Numbered from the stretch's first letter, positions 16,125 through 24,676 are shown. The stretch is 64,000 nucleotides of DNA from an uncultured Subdoligranulum sp. (GCF_963931595.1 NZ_OZ007030.1:984481-1048480), one strand, 5' to 3'. The notes: generated from the letters alone by a model not told the origin. Program-made: numbers and translations.

Positions 16125-18500
16125 TTACAGGCCCCAGAAAGATGCCAGTTCACGGCGCAGACTCTCGGTGCTGTCCACAAAGCGAAGATGATCCCAGTGC
16201 GGGGGCATCAGCCGGCGGGTGTCCTGGGCAGCAAAGCGGTCGTCGATCAACACAACAATGCCTTTGTCCTGGGGTGTCCGGATTACCCGTCCGGCCGCCT
16301 GCAGGACTTTGTTCATGCCGGGATAGCGGTACGCGTAATCGAAGCCGGAACCGCGGGTCTCCTCAAAGTGCTGGCGCAGCTGTTCCTGGCGGGGGCCGAC
16401 CTGGGGCAGGCCCGGGCCGACGATAGCCACACCGATCAGCCGGTCCCCGGTAAGGTCCACGCCCTCGCCGAATACACCGCCAAGAACGGCAAACCCGATC
16501 TGTGTTTTTTGCGGATGGGGATCGAAATGCCCAAGAAATTCGGTGCGCTGGGTTTCATCCATGCTGCTCTGCTGACAGATTGTGGTGACCGTGGGGTACC
16601 GGGCCGAAAAGTCCTCCAGAACCGCCTGCAGATAACTGTAGCTGGGAAAGAAGGCAAGATAGTTGCCGGTCCGGGCATCTGCCATGCAGGCGATCAGATC
16701 GGAAACCTGTGCGATGCTGGCAGAACGGTCCCTGTAGCGGGTGCTGACATGCCGGGCACACCACAGCCCCAGATTCCGGGCCGGAAAAGGACTGCGCAAA
16801 GCCACGGCACGTGCATCAGGCAGCCCGCACAGATCCTTGTAGTACCCTGCAGGCGCCAGCGTGGCACTGAACAGAATGGCGGCTCGACCTTTGGAAAAGT
16901 CGTCGGCCAGAAAGGCGCTGGGATCCAGACAGAGCATGGACGCCCGGACTTCGCTGCCGTGGGCCGAAATCTGCAACACAAAGTGGTCATCGAATGTGTC
17001 CGCAATGCGAAGCCAGCCGCGCACATCAAAGTAGAGCTGCAGCAGTGCATCGTGGGTTTCCCCGGGCTCCCGGTGCTCGTCCAGCCAGTTTTCCAGAGGT
17101 TCGCAAAGTTTGGTCAGGGCACGGTCCAGAGCCTCGGCCCGCTCCCTTTCGAAAAAGGTCTTTCCAAAACGGACATCGGCCGGGGTTTCCTCACAGCGAT
17201 GGCGCCAGAAAATAAAAATCTCATTGATTTTGTTCAGGGCGTTTTTCAGGCTGCTTTTGCCGGTCCCGAGGCGTTTCTTGGCATCCCAGAAATTGCTTTT
17301 GCACAGCGTGGCACTGTGCATTTCCCGCGCCCGGGAAGGAAGGTTGTGGGCTTCGTCGATGAGAAAAAGATAATCGCCGCGGCTTTCAAAGAAGCGTGCC
17401 AGATGTACCACCGGGTCAAACAGATAATTGTAATCACCGATCACCACATCGCTCCAGAGGCTCAGATCCAACGCCAGCTCAAAGGGACACACTTCATACT
17501 GGCGGGCAAGCTGCTGCAGTACCTCGGCCGTCAGGGCTGGCAGGTCCAGCGCGTTCCACAGGGCGGTTTTGATGCGGTCGTAGTATCCGTTTGCATACGG
17601 GCAGGCCTCCGGCGTACACTCCCGCGTTTCCTGCATACAGATTTTGTCCTTGGCCGTCAGCGTGACGCTTCGCAGGGAAAGGTCTGCATCATGGGCCCGC
17701 AGGGTGGCCAGGGCGGCCTCCGCGGCTGCACGGGTGGTTCCCCGCGCGGTGAGATAGAAGACGGGACCGCCCTGTTCCAGCGCTTTCAGGGCAGGGAACA
17801 GAACGCTCATGGTCTTTCCGATGCCGGTGGGGGCCTGACATAGCAATTGTCCGCCGTCCCGGCAGGTTTCATAGACCGCCTTGATCATGGCGCGCTGTCC
17901 TGCGCGATAGGTCGGAAATGGGAAAGTGAGCTGATGCAGCCCCTCCTGGCGGGCCTCCCGCCATCGGGCGGCTCGCTGGGCCCATGGCGCATACTGGGTC
18001 AGCAAGTCCAGAACGAAAGTGTCCAGCTCTCCGGCGGAGAAGGTCTTGGTAAAGTACAGCACCTGCTCCACATCCACCTGATAGTAGGTGAGGCGGACCT
18101 GCATCACGGAAAGCTGATGCTGCCCGGCGTAGATGGCAGCATAGACTTTTGCCTGGGCCCAGTGTTCAGGGGACTGCTCCCCGGTGATTTTCTCCAGAGG
18201 CAGGGCTGTGGTTTTGATCTCGTCCACCGTGACGGTGCCGTCGGCTGCTGTATAAATACCGTCAGCGCGGCCTTCCAGGGTATAATGAATGCCACAGCAG
18301 CCATACTCTTGGGTAAGGGCAACTTCGGCCTGGTAATCGGAAAATTCTTTGGCAGCGGCGCGCTGCAGCTTGCGGTGCAGGCGGGCGCCTTCGTTGGCGC
18401 GGTCAAAACCGGTAAAGCGGTTGTCAATGCTGCCGGTGCGCAATAAAAATTCCACCAGCTGCCGGATGGGCAGGGTGAGTGCCAGCGGTTCCGGCGACAT
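16125..18500 (-). CDS. DinG/XPD-like Fe-S helicase fused to a PD-(D/E)XK nuclease domain
   Basis: The 791-residue protein joins two activities. Residues 1-190 show Cas4/RecB-type nuclease motifs: GRAD (77-80), DEIKT (93-97) and QAKVY (116-120). The rest is an SF2 helicase of the Rad3/XPD/DinG group: Walker A APTGIGKT (223-230), four cysteines placed for a 4Fe-4S cluster (C288, C295, C300, C338), DEAH (382-385), SATL and a C-terminal QAAGRVIRTPQDKG motif VI. It should unwind DNA 5' to 3' and may also cut it. The ATG at 18500 lies 9 bp after AAGGAG. It is 18 bp downstream of the uracil-DNA glycosylase gene, so both share a transcript. Confidence 0.88.
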   Translation of the reverse strand: MSPEPLALTLPIRQLVEFLLRTGSIDNRFTGFDRANEGARLHRKLQRAAAKEFSDYQAEVALTQEYGCCGIHYTLEGRADGIYTAADGTVTVDEIKTTALPLEKITGEQSPEHWAQAKVYAAIYAGQHQLSVMQVRLTYYQVDVEQVLYFTKTFSAGELDTFVLDLLTQYAPWAQRAARWREARQEGLHQLTFPFPTYRAGQRAMIKAVYETCRDGGQLLCQAPTGIGKTMSVLFPALKALEQGGPVFYLTARGTTRAAAEAALATLRAHDADLSLRSVTLTAKDKICMQETRECTPEACPYANGYYDRIKTALWNALDLPALTAEVLQQLARQYEVCPFELALDLSLWSDVVIGDYNYLFDPVVHLARFFESRGDYLFLIDEAHNLPSRAREMHSATLCKSNFWDAKKRLGTGKSSLKNALNKINEIFIFWRHRCEETPADVRFGKTFFERERAEALDRALTKLCEPLENWLDEHREPGETHDALLQLYFDVRGWLRIADTFDDHFVLQISAHGSEVRASMLCLDPSAFLADDFSKGRAAILFSATLAPAGYYKDLCGLPDARAVALRSPFPARNLGLWCARHVSTRYRDRSASIAQVSDLIACMADARTGNYLAFFPSYSYLQAVLEDFSARYPTVTTICQQSSMDETQRTEFLGHFDPHPQKTQIGFAVLGGVFGEGVDLTGDRLIGVAIVGPGLPQVGPRQEQLRQHFEETRGSGFDYAYRYPGMNKVLQAAGRVIRTPQDKGIVVLIDDRFAAQDTRRLMPPHWDHLRFVDSTESLRRELASFWGL

Positions 18501-18518
18501 GGTGGTCAACTCCTTGTA

Positions 18519-19085
18519 TCAATAGGTGTGTTCACAGACCTGGGAAATCTTCTCCCGCAATGCCACGAAATCCCCGAAAACGGCAGGTTTGTTGACGGGA
18601 TAGCGCAGCAGCGCAGCGGGATGGTAGGTGGCCATAAAGAGCGTGCCGTGCTTGTTGAAGAATTTGCCGTGATCGCGGGTGACGGAAAAACCGGGCTCAA
18701 TGAGCTGCTGGGCGGCAATGCGTCCGAGGCAGACGATGATTTTGGGGCGCAGAAGCTGGAACTGCTGCCGGAGCCAGGGCAGACAGGCCGCCGATTCTTC
18801 CGGGAGAGGATCCCGGTTCTTCGGCGGACGGCATTTGACAATGTTGGCGATGTAGACATTTTTGCTCCGGCTCAGGTCCACAGCTTCCAGATAATGGTCC
18901 AGCAGCTGGCCGCTCCGCCCCACAAAGGGGAGCCCCTGGGCGTCTTCGTTGGCGCCGGGACCTTCGCCGACAAAAAGCACTTCGGCATCGGGCGCGCCCT
19001 GGCCGAACACGACGTTGGTACGGGATTCGCACAGGCTGCACCGGCGGCATGCCAGGCACTCTGATTGTAACGTTTGCAAATCCAT
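18519..19085 (-). CDS. family 4 uracil-DNA glycosylase (Fe-S)
   Basis: This 188-residue enzyme removes uracil from DNA. Family 4 marks: cysteines near the N-terminus (CLACRRCSLC, residues 10-19), GEGPGANEDAQGLPFVGRSG with the active-site GE-PG-nE pattern, NIVKCRPPKNRDP and a further cysteine (ESAAC) for the 4Fe-4S cluster, and YHPAALLR near the end. The start was set at the ATG that puts the first cysteines near the N-terminus; the longer frame to 19436 only overlaps the opposite-strand gene. A nuclease-helicase gene follows closely in the same direction. Confidence 0.93.
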   Translation of the reverse strand: MDLQTLQSECLACRRCSLCESRTNVVFGQGAPDAEVLFVGEGPGANEDAQGLPFVGRSGQLLDHYLEAVDLSRSKNVYIANIVKCRPPKNRDPLPEESAACLPWLRQQFQLLRPKIIVCLGRIAAQQLIEPGFSVTRDHGKFFNKHGTLFMATYHPAALLRYPVNKPAVFGDFVALREKISQVCEHTY

Positions 19086-19126
19086 GCGAAAACACCTCTT
19101 ACTAAAATATGGGGAGGAACAAGACC

Positions 19127-19744
19127 ATGTGGGCTGAACCGAGTTATCTGCTGAAAGGATTGTGCCTCTTGGCGGGATACGCCTTTGGCTGCTTCCTGAC
19201 TGCCGATATCGTGGCGCGGTGCCTTGCCGGTTCAGGCGTGGGGGCAATCGGAACCGGTGCACCCGATGCGGACAATGTGGCTGGCTGTCTCGGCAGGGGA
19301 GCAGGCTGGGCGGTGGTGGCAGGGGACACCTTGAAAACGGTACTGGCCTGCTGGTTCTGTTATCGGCTGGCCGCACCGGAACTGGAACATCTGGCGGCTC
19401 TTTACGGAGGAATCGGCGCCGTTCTGGGGCATGCATTCCCGGTATGGAGGCGCGTCCGCGGCGGCCGTGCCGTAGTTGTGGCAGGAACCTGGCTGGTACT
19501 GTATCTTCCTGTTACCGGGGCTGTTTGCTGCCTGGCGGGCGGTGTGGCGGCGGCGGGCATCCCAAAACGCGCTGTGGGGGTGGTACTTGCCGTCACGCTG
19601 GCCGTTCCTGTGGCCTTTTTGCAATTTGGCGTACAGAGCGGCGTGGGGGCGGCAGTTGTGGCGCTGGTGATATGGTGGCAGTACCGGGCCGAGCTTTTTC
19701 CGGCTGGGGATAACAGACCGCCTGTTTCCCGTAAAAAGAACTGA
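19127..19744 (+). CDS. degenerate PlsY-like membrane protein
   Basis: The 205-residue protein has five or six hydrophobic helices and the outline of PlsY, the acyl-phosphate:glycerol-3-phosphate acyltransferase. Alignment by eye: GYAFGCFLTADIVAR matches the PlsY start; GTGAPDADNV (42-51) stands where GSGNxGATN is expected; GHAFPVWRRVRGGRAVVV (101-118) stands where GHxFPxFxxFxGGKG is expected. Key substrate-binding residues (N, G-A-T in motif 1, K-G in motif 2) are thus changed, so classic acyltransferase activity is doubtful. The ATG follows GGGGAGG at 9 bp. It diverges from the uracil-DNA glycosylase gene with 41 bp between. Confidence 0.72.
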   Translation: MWAEPSYLLKGLCLLAGYAFGCFLTADIVARCLAGSGVGAIGTGAPDADNVAGCLGRGAGWAVVAGDTLKTVLACWFCYRLAAPELEHLAALYGGIGAVLGHAFPVWRRVRGGRAVVVAGTWLVLYLPVTGAVCCLAGGVAAAGIPKRAVGVVLAVTLAVPVAFLQFGVQSGVGAAVVALVIWWQYRAELFPAGDNRPPVSRKKN

Positions 19745-19806
19745 TACCATGATACCACCGGCAGGAAAATAATGCAATCTGAAAACAAAAATGACGTATC
19801 AAAATC

Positions 19807-19882
19807 GAAAAAGAAAAAACTTCAAAAAAATCCAAAAAAAATCAAAAAAGGGGTTGACAGTTGGGGGTTCTTTGGCTATAAT
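19807..19882 (+). promoter_or_regulatory. strong tRNA promoter with phased upstream A-tracts
   Basis: TTGACA (19854-19859), 17 bp, TATAAT (19877-19882) is a perfect consensus. Directly upstream, A-runs at 19814-19819, 19824-19830, 19834-19841 and 19844-19849 are centred about 9-10.5 bp apart, as expected of bent DNA or an UP element. The tRNA-Asp gene begins 42 bp after the -10. Confidence 0.92.
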
Positions 19883-19924
19883 AATTGACGTTGCAGCCGC
19901 CACGGCGGACAACAAGCTGGGTAT

Positions 19925-20001
19925 GGCCCGGTAGTTCAGTTGGTTAGAACGCTAGCCTGTCACGCTAGAGGTCGTCAGTTCGAGCCTGATTCGGGTCGCC
20001 A
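19925..20001 (+). tRNA. tRNA-Asp (GTC)
   Basis: A 77-nt cloverleaf with encoded CCA. Acceptor GGCCCGG pairs with TCGGGTC (two G-T pairs), the anticodon loop CTGTCAC gives GTC (19959-19961), and the T loop reads TTCGAGC. Confidence 0.97.
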
Positions 20002-20004
20002 TTT

Positions 20005-20080
<76 letters not shown>

Positions 20081-20083
20081 GCT

Positions 20084-20119
20084 AAACGCCCACAGCGTAT
20101 CTTGCACTGTGGGCGTTTT
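20084..20119 (+). terminator. terminator-like hairpin inside the tRNA cluster
   Basis: AAACGCCCACAG (20084-20095) pairs perfectly with CTGTGGGCGTTT (20107-20118), then TATATA. It lies between tRNA-Thr and tRNA-Trp, with no recognisable promoter between it and tRNA-Trp. The short U-run suggests partial termination or a processing signal. Confidence 0.65.
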
Positions 20120-20123
20120 ATAT

Positions 20124-20199
20124 AGGGGCATAGCTCAGTTGGTAGAGCAGCGGTCTCCAAAACCGCGTGCCGAGGGTTCGAATCCTTCTACCCCTGCCA
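20124..20199 (+). tRNA. tRNA-Trp (CCA anticodon), with acceptor-stem mismatch
   Basis: A 76-nt cloverleaf with encoded CCA and discriminator G. Anticodon loop CTCCAAA gives CCA (20157-20159). Acceptor AGGGGCA faces TACCCCT, leaving a C-A mismatch at the sixth pair (20129 with 20190); the T stem has one G-T pair. Confidence 0.93.
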
Positions 20200-20229
20200 A
20201 AAAGACCTGTCATTTGACAGGTCTTTTTT
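20199..20229 (+). terminator. terminator of the tRNA cluster
   Basis: AAAGACCTGTC (20201-20211) pairs with GACAGGTCTTT (20216-20226), then TTTG. The A-run starts right after the tRNA-Trp CCA. Confidence 0.9.
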
Positions 20230-20255
20230 GTTGTAAAAATTAGGTTCCAAGGCTC

Positions 20256-20283
20256 TTGTTTTTCGCAGAAGCTGTGCTATAAT
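20256..20283 (+). promoter_or_regulatory. promoter of the MATE transporter gene
   Basis: TTGTTT (20256-20261), 16 bp, TATAAT (20278-20283), 43 bp before the start codon. Confidence 0.65.
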
Positions 20284-20325
20284 ACCAGACGCGAAATTTG
20301 AATGTATAGCAGGGGGATTTGGGAT

Positions 20326-21720
20326 ATGACAAAGGATTTGACAAGCGGGAGTCCGCTGAAAGTAATTTTGCTGTTCACGCTGCCGCTCACACTGGGCAAT
20401 CTGTTTCAACAATTCTACGCGCTGGCCGACACCATTATTGTGGGAAAATACTGTGGTGTCAGCGCGCTGGCCTCCGTGGGGTCCACCGGCTCCATCAATT
20501 ATCTGATTCTGGGTTTTGTGATCGGCGTGTGCAATGGTTTCGCCATCCCCATTGCGCAGCTTTTCGGCGCGCGGGATTATCACGATCTGCGCCGTCACGT
20601 GGCAAATGCGGCCTGGCTGTGTGTGGCCGGCAGTGTGATACTCACGGGCCTGACGGTGAGCCTGACACGGCCTTTGCTGATTCTGATGCAGACGCCGGCA
20701 GATATCCTGGACGGCGCCGCTGTCTATATCGGCTGGATTTTTGCAGGCATCCCGTTTATCTTTCTGTACAATATGGTGGCGGGGATTATGCGTGCATTGG
20801 GCGACAGCAAGACGCCGCTGTACTTCCTGATCCTGACCAGTGCTTTGAATATCGTTCTGGATCTGGTGTTCGTGATCCCGCTTCAGATGGGCATCTTTGG
20901 CGCGGCGCTGGCAACGGATCTTTCCCAGGCAGTTTCCGGTGTGCTGAGTTTTGCCTATCTGTGCCGCAGATTTGAAGTGCTCCGTATGGAAAAGGGGGAA
21001 GGGCGCCTGAATCAGAGGGCCTGTGTCCGCCTGCTTGGCATCGGGCTTCCCATGGGACTGCAGTGCAGCATCACGGCCATCGGCAGCGTCATTGTGCAGT
21101 GGGCGGTCAATATGCTGGGCAGCACGGCGGTGGCAGCGGTCACGGCGGCCAGCAAGACGATGAACCTTCTTACCGCTCCCCTGGAGAGTATCGGCACTGC
21201 CATGGCAACCTACGGTGGGCAGAACCTGGGAGCAGCGCGGATGGACCGCGTGCGCCAGGGCGTCCGCAGTGCCCTGCTGATTGCAACGATCTATGCCATC
21301 GGCTCGCTGATTCTGTTGCACTTCGGGGATGTGGCCATCATGGGGCTGTTCCTGGATACCTCCACCGAGGTGGACATTGTCCGCATGGGACAGGAGTATC
21401 TGTTCTGGAACAGTGTTTTCTTCATCCCGCTGGGGGCTCTGATCGTGTGGCGGTACACCATCCAGGGACTTGGCTATTCCACGCTGGCCATGATGGCCGG
21501 TGTGGCGGAGATGGTCGCGCGTACGGCGGTGGCCATCATTCTGGTTCCGGTTGTGGGGTATTTGGGTGCGGAACTGGCCAATCCCGCGGCCTGGGTGGCA
21601 GCCTGCCTGTTCCTGTATCCCGCCTACATGTGGACTTGCCGGCAGCTGGATAACCGGCTTCTGGCTGCCCGGCTGCACATGCAGAACAAGGCGGCCGAGG
21701 CAGAAGACCTTATTGTATAA
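20326..21720 (+). CDS. MATE-family multidrug/Na+ (H+) antiporter
   Basis: The 464-residue protein has about 12 hydrophobic helices in two halves and belongs to the MATE exporters, which expel cationic compounds using an ion gradient. Typical features are the N-terminal GSPLKVILLFTLPLTLGNLFQ, the helix with YALADTIIVGKY, and the second-half repeat GLPMGLQCSITAIGSVIVQ. The ATG at 20326 lies 9 bp after AGGGGG; an in-frame ATG at 20302 has no site. It stands alone, with its own promoter. Substrate unknown. Confidence 0.9.
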   Translation: MTKDLTSGSPLKVILLFTLPLTLGNLFQQFYALADTIIVGKYCGVSALASVGSTGSINYLILGFVIGVCNGFAIPIAQLFGARDYHDLRRHVANAAWLCVAGSVILTGLTVSLTRPLLILMQTPADILDGAAVYIGWIFAGIPFIFLYNMVAGIMRALGDSKTPLYFLILTSALNIVLDLVFVIPLQMGIFGAALATDLSQAVSGVLSFAYLCRRFEVLRMEKGEGRLNQRACVRLLGIGLPMGLQCSITAIGSVIVQWAVNMLGSTAVAAVTAASKTMNLLTAPLESIGTAMATYGGQNLGAARMDRVRQGVRSALLIATIYAIGSLILLHFGDVAIMGLFLDTSTEVDIVRMGQEYLFWNSVFFIPLGALIVWRYTIQGLGYSTLAMMAGVAEMVARTAVAIILVPVVGYLGAELANPAAWVAACLFLYPAYMWTCRQLDNRLLAARLHMQNKAAEAEDLIV

Positions 21721-21744
21721 CGGTGTATAAATTTGCAAAGCCTC

Positions 21745-21773
21745 TTGCCGGATTTTCCAAAACGGTTTATAAT
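21745..21773 (+). promoter_or_regulatory. promoter of lysA
   Basis: TTGCCG (21745-21750), 17 bp, TATAAT (21768-21773), 46 bp before the start codon. Confidence 0.8.
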
Positions 21774-21819
21774 ACAAACGTTCTGAATGTAATCTGGGGG
21801 AAGCGGAAAGGAAAGAAAA

Positions 21820-23085
21820 ATGTCGCAAAAACTGCCGTTCGTGACGCTGGAACAGGCCAAGGCCATCATCGCTGACGTGCCTACGCCGTTCCACCTGTAT
21901 GATGAAAAGGGAATCCGGGAGAATGCCCGCCGTGTCAATGCGGCGTTTGCCTGGAACAAAGGATTCAAAGAATATTTCGCCGTAAAAGCCACGCCCAATC
22001 CGTATATCCTGAAAATCCTGCAGGAGGAAGGCTGCGGCGTGGACTGCTCCAGCTATACCGAACTGCTGATGAGTGAGGCGTGCGGTTTTACGGGGAGTGA
22101 TATCATGTTCTCCTCCAACGATACGCCGGTGCAGGATATGCAGAAGGCCTACGAACTGGGCGCCTACATCAACCTGGATGATCTGACCCACGTGGAGTTC
22201 CTGCAGCGGGTGGCGGGTATTCCCAAAACCATCTGCTGCCGCTACAATCCGGGTGGAGTCTTTGACCTGGGCAATGGCATCATGGATAACCCCGGCGATG
22301 CCAAATATGGTATGAGCGAGGACCAGATGGCGGAGGCCTACACCAAATTGATGGCCTTGGGCGCCGAAGAGTTCGGCATTCACGCGTTCCTGGCCAGCAA
22401 TACGGTCACCGATGAGTATTACCCGAAACTGGCGGGCATCCTGTTCCGTCTGGCGGTGCGTCTTCATGAGCGCACGGGTGCCAAGATCAAGTTCATCAAC
22501 CTGTCGGGCGGCGTAGGCATCGCCTATCGCCCGGAGCAGCGCAGCAACGATATCGCCAAGATCGGCGAGGGCGTCCGCAAACAGTTTGAGGAAATTCTGG
22601 TTCCCGCTGGAATGGGGGATGTGGCGCTCTTCACCGAGATGGGCCGTTATATGCTGGCTCCTTACGGCGGCCTGGTCACGACGGTGCTGCACGAAAAGCA
22701 CATCTACAAGGAGTACATCGGTGTGGATGCCTGCGCAGCCAACCTGATGCGCCCGGCCATGTATGGCGCCTACCATCACATCACGGTACTGGGCAAGGAG
22801 AACGAGCCCTGCGACCATAAGTACGACATCACCGGCGGTCTGTGCGAGAACAACGACAAGTTCGCCATTGACCGCATGATGCCAAAGATTGACAAAGGTG
22901 ATGTGCTGTTCATCCATGATACCGGCGCCCATGGCTTCTCAATGGGATACAATTACAACGGCAAACTCCGCAGCGCGGAAGTTCTGCTGAAAGAGGACGG
23001 CACCCACCAGTTGATCCGCCGCGCAGAGACGCCGGAAGATTACTTCGCCACCTTTGATTTTACACCGTTCTTCAAAAAACACTGA
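21820..23085 (+). CDS. lysA: diaminopimelate decarboxylase
   Basis: LysA removes CO2 from meso-diaminopimelate to give lysine, using pyridoxal phosphate. The 421-residue protein is a fold III decarboxylase: EYFAVKATPNPYIL contains the PLP lysine (K56), then NLSGGVGIAYRPEQ for phosphate binding, and GGLCENNDKFA holding the conserved cysteine of the partner active site. No other lysine genes are adjacent. Sequence departs somewhat from B. subtilis LysA, and other fold III decarboxylases are related, so the substrate is inferred from the family. Confidence 0.85.
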   Translation: MSQKLPFVTLEQAKAIIADVPTPFHLYDEKGIRENARRVNAAFAWNKGFKEYFAVKATPNPYILKILQEEGCGVDCSSYTELLMSEACGFTGSDIMFSSNDTPVQDMQKAYELGAYINLDDLTHVEFLQRVAGIPKTICCRYNPGGVFDLGNGIMDNPGDAKYGMSEDQMAEAYTKLMALGAEEFGIHAFLASNTVTDEYYPKLAGILFRLAVRLHERTGAKIKFINLSGGVGIAYRPEQRSNDIAKIGEGVRKQFEEILVPAGMGDVALFTEMGRYMLAPYGGLVTTVLHEKHIYKEYIGVDACAANLMRPAMYGAYHHITVLGKENEPCDHKYDITGGLCENNDKFAIDRMMPKIDKGDVLFIHDTGAHGFSMGYNYNGKLRSAEVLLKEDGTHQLIRRAETPEDYFATFDFTPFFKKH

Positions 23086-23092
23086 ATGTACG

Positions 23093-23128
23093 AAACAAGC
23101 CTTCCCGCGGCTGCGGGAAGGCTTGTTT
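23093..23128. terminator. bidirectional terminator between lysA and mnmA
   Basis: A 16-bp stem (23093-23108 with 23113-23128, loop GGCT) between convergent genes; TATTTTTG follows on the forward strand. Confidence 0.9.
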
Positions 23129-23148
23129 ATTTTTGTCTTGGAAAGAAG

Positions 23149-24195
23149 TCAGTCGGTTTCGGCGATGATACCGCCGCCATATACTGTGCCGTTACAATAG
23201 AACACCGCACTTTGCCCGGGCGCCGGTGCGCGGACCGGTTCCGGGAACAGGATGCCTCCGTTGCCGTCATAGGAGCAGGGGGTGGGGCGGGCGGCACTGC
23301 GGATCTTGACAAGGTATTCGCCGGCAGGCAGAGGCTGTCCGTCCGGCGTTACCATACTCTGGAGCGTGACACGGGTGCTGTATTCCTGACCGGTTTCAGC
23401 CAGCTGAATGTCGCCGTTTTCCAGAATGGTCTTGACGAACAGAGGGCGCCCGGCGGCGATACCCAGTCCTTTGCGCTGGCCCACCGTGTAATGGTCGACG
23501 CCGGCGTGTGCGCCGAGATCTTCGCCCTGGGGGCCGATGAAATGCCCGGTTTTCGGAGTGAATCCCCGCTGCCGGATATAGGCGGCATAATCTCCGTCCG
23601 GGATAAAGCAGATCTCCATAGAGTCCGGCGCATCGGCACAGGCAAGGTGCAGCTCACGGGCCATGGCACGGATGTCATCTTTCTCGAATTCTCCCAAGGG
23701 AAGGATCAGCTTGCGGAGAATATCCTGCGGCAGACGGTAAAGCATATAGCTCTGGTCGCGGGCGGCGCTTTCGGGCACGGCAATCCGGCTGATGCCGTCG
23801 TTATCAACCTGCACACGGGCGTAATGGCCGGTGGAAATCCAGGAACAGCCCAGCTCGTCGGCCTTTTCAGACAGCAGACGGAACTTGACAAAGGGATTGC
23901 ATGCGATGCAGGGATTGGGGGTCTTCCCGGCGCAATAGCTTTCACAGAAAGGCTGAATCACAAACCGCTCAAAGGCGTCCTGTGCATCGATGACGTGCAG
24001 CGGAATGCCGAGGGTATCGGCGGATTCCCTGGCTGCCGCAACAGCGCCTTCGTGCGCCGGCGAAAAACGGATGACGGCGCCTTGTACGGCAAATCCCTGA
24101 TCCTGCAGGATGCGGACAGCGACGCTGGAATCGACGCCGCCGCTCATGCCCATCAGAACGGTCTGCTGCTTTTCAAAGGTGTTGAAACCTTCCAT
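23149..24195 (-). CDS. mnmA: tRNA-uridine 2-sulfurtransferase MnmA
   Basis: MnmA activates uridine-34 of tRNA-Lys, -Glu and -Gln with ATP and places sulfur at C2. The 348-residue protein shows the PP-loop LMGMSGGVDSSVA near the N-terminus, the first catalytic cysteine in NPCIACN and the second in DSMEICFIPDGDY, and a C-terminal beta-barrel ending. The ATG lies 6 bp after AAGGAGG on the reverse strand. It follows rnhA at 19 bp, sharing its promoter. Confidence 0.95.
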   Translation of the reverse strand: MEGFNTFEKQQTVLMGMSGGVDSSVAVRILQDQGFAVQGAVIRFSPAHEGAVAAARESADTLGIPLHVIDAQDAFERFVIQPFCESYCAGKTPNPCIACNPFVKFRLLSEKADELGCSWISTGHYARVQVDNDGISRIAVPESAARDQSYMLYRLPQDILRKLILPLGEFEKDDIRAMARELHLACADAPDSMEICFIPDGDYAAYIRQRGFTPKTGHFIGPQGEDLGAHAGVDHYTVGQRKGLGIAAGRPLFVKTILENGDIQLAETGQEYSTRVTLQSMVTPDGQPLPAGEYLVKIRSAARPTPCSYDGNGGILFPEPVRAPAPGQSAVFYCNGTVYGGGIIAETD

Positions 24196-24214
24196 AGAAG
24201 TCCTCCTTGCGGTA

Positions 24215-24676
24215 TTAGGCCTGCCGGCCACCGTGTTTTTTGCTCTGCTCCACGGCCATGCGGTCACAGCGCTCATTTTCGGGGTGCCCGGCGTGTCCTT
24301 TGAGCCAGTGGTAGGTGAGCTGGTGTTTCTCGCTTTCGGCGAGCAATGGCGCCCAGAGATCGGCATTCAGGGCGGGGGTTTTATCCGCTTTTTTCCAGCC
24401 GCGGGCGCGCCAGCCTTTGGCCCATCCTTTTTCCAGTGCGTTGATCACATACTGGCTGTCACTGTACAGATCAATGGCACAGGGCTCCTTCAGCTGGCGC
24501 AACGCCTCCAGCAGCGCGGTCATCTCCATGCGGTTGTTGGTAGTCTGTGCATTTCCGCCGGACAGCTCCTTCTCATATATCTTGTCCCGAGTGCGAAAAC
24601 GCAGGATGGCACCCCAGCCGCCGGGGCCGGGGTTGCCGCTGCAGGCTCCGTCGGTATAGATCTCAATTTGTTTCAT
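24215..24676 (-). CDS. rnhA: ribonuclease HI
   Basis: The 153-residue enzyme degrades RNA in RNA-DNA hybrids. All four DEDD catalytic acids are visible: D9 in YTDGACSGNPGPGGWG, E51 in NNRMEMTA, D73 in LYSDSQYV and D138 in NERCDRMA, along with the basic handle (KGWAKGWRARGWKKAD) and the KGHAGH loop. Length is typical of the E. coli-like class. It is first in a reverse operon with mnmA and has a good divergent promoter. Confidence 0.97.
   Translation of the reverse strand: MKQIEIYTDGACSGNPGPGGWGAILRFRTRDKIYEKELSGGNAQTTNNRMEMTALLEALRQLKEPCAIDLYSDSQYVINALEKGWAKGWRARGWKKADKTPALNADLWAPLLAESEKHQLTYHWLKGHAGHPENERCDRMAVEQSKKHGGRQA

Noticed and set aside
20188..22932. 914-codon reverse open frame
   Set aside because: Shadow of the MATE and lysA genes, crossing their promoters and the tRNA terminator.
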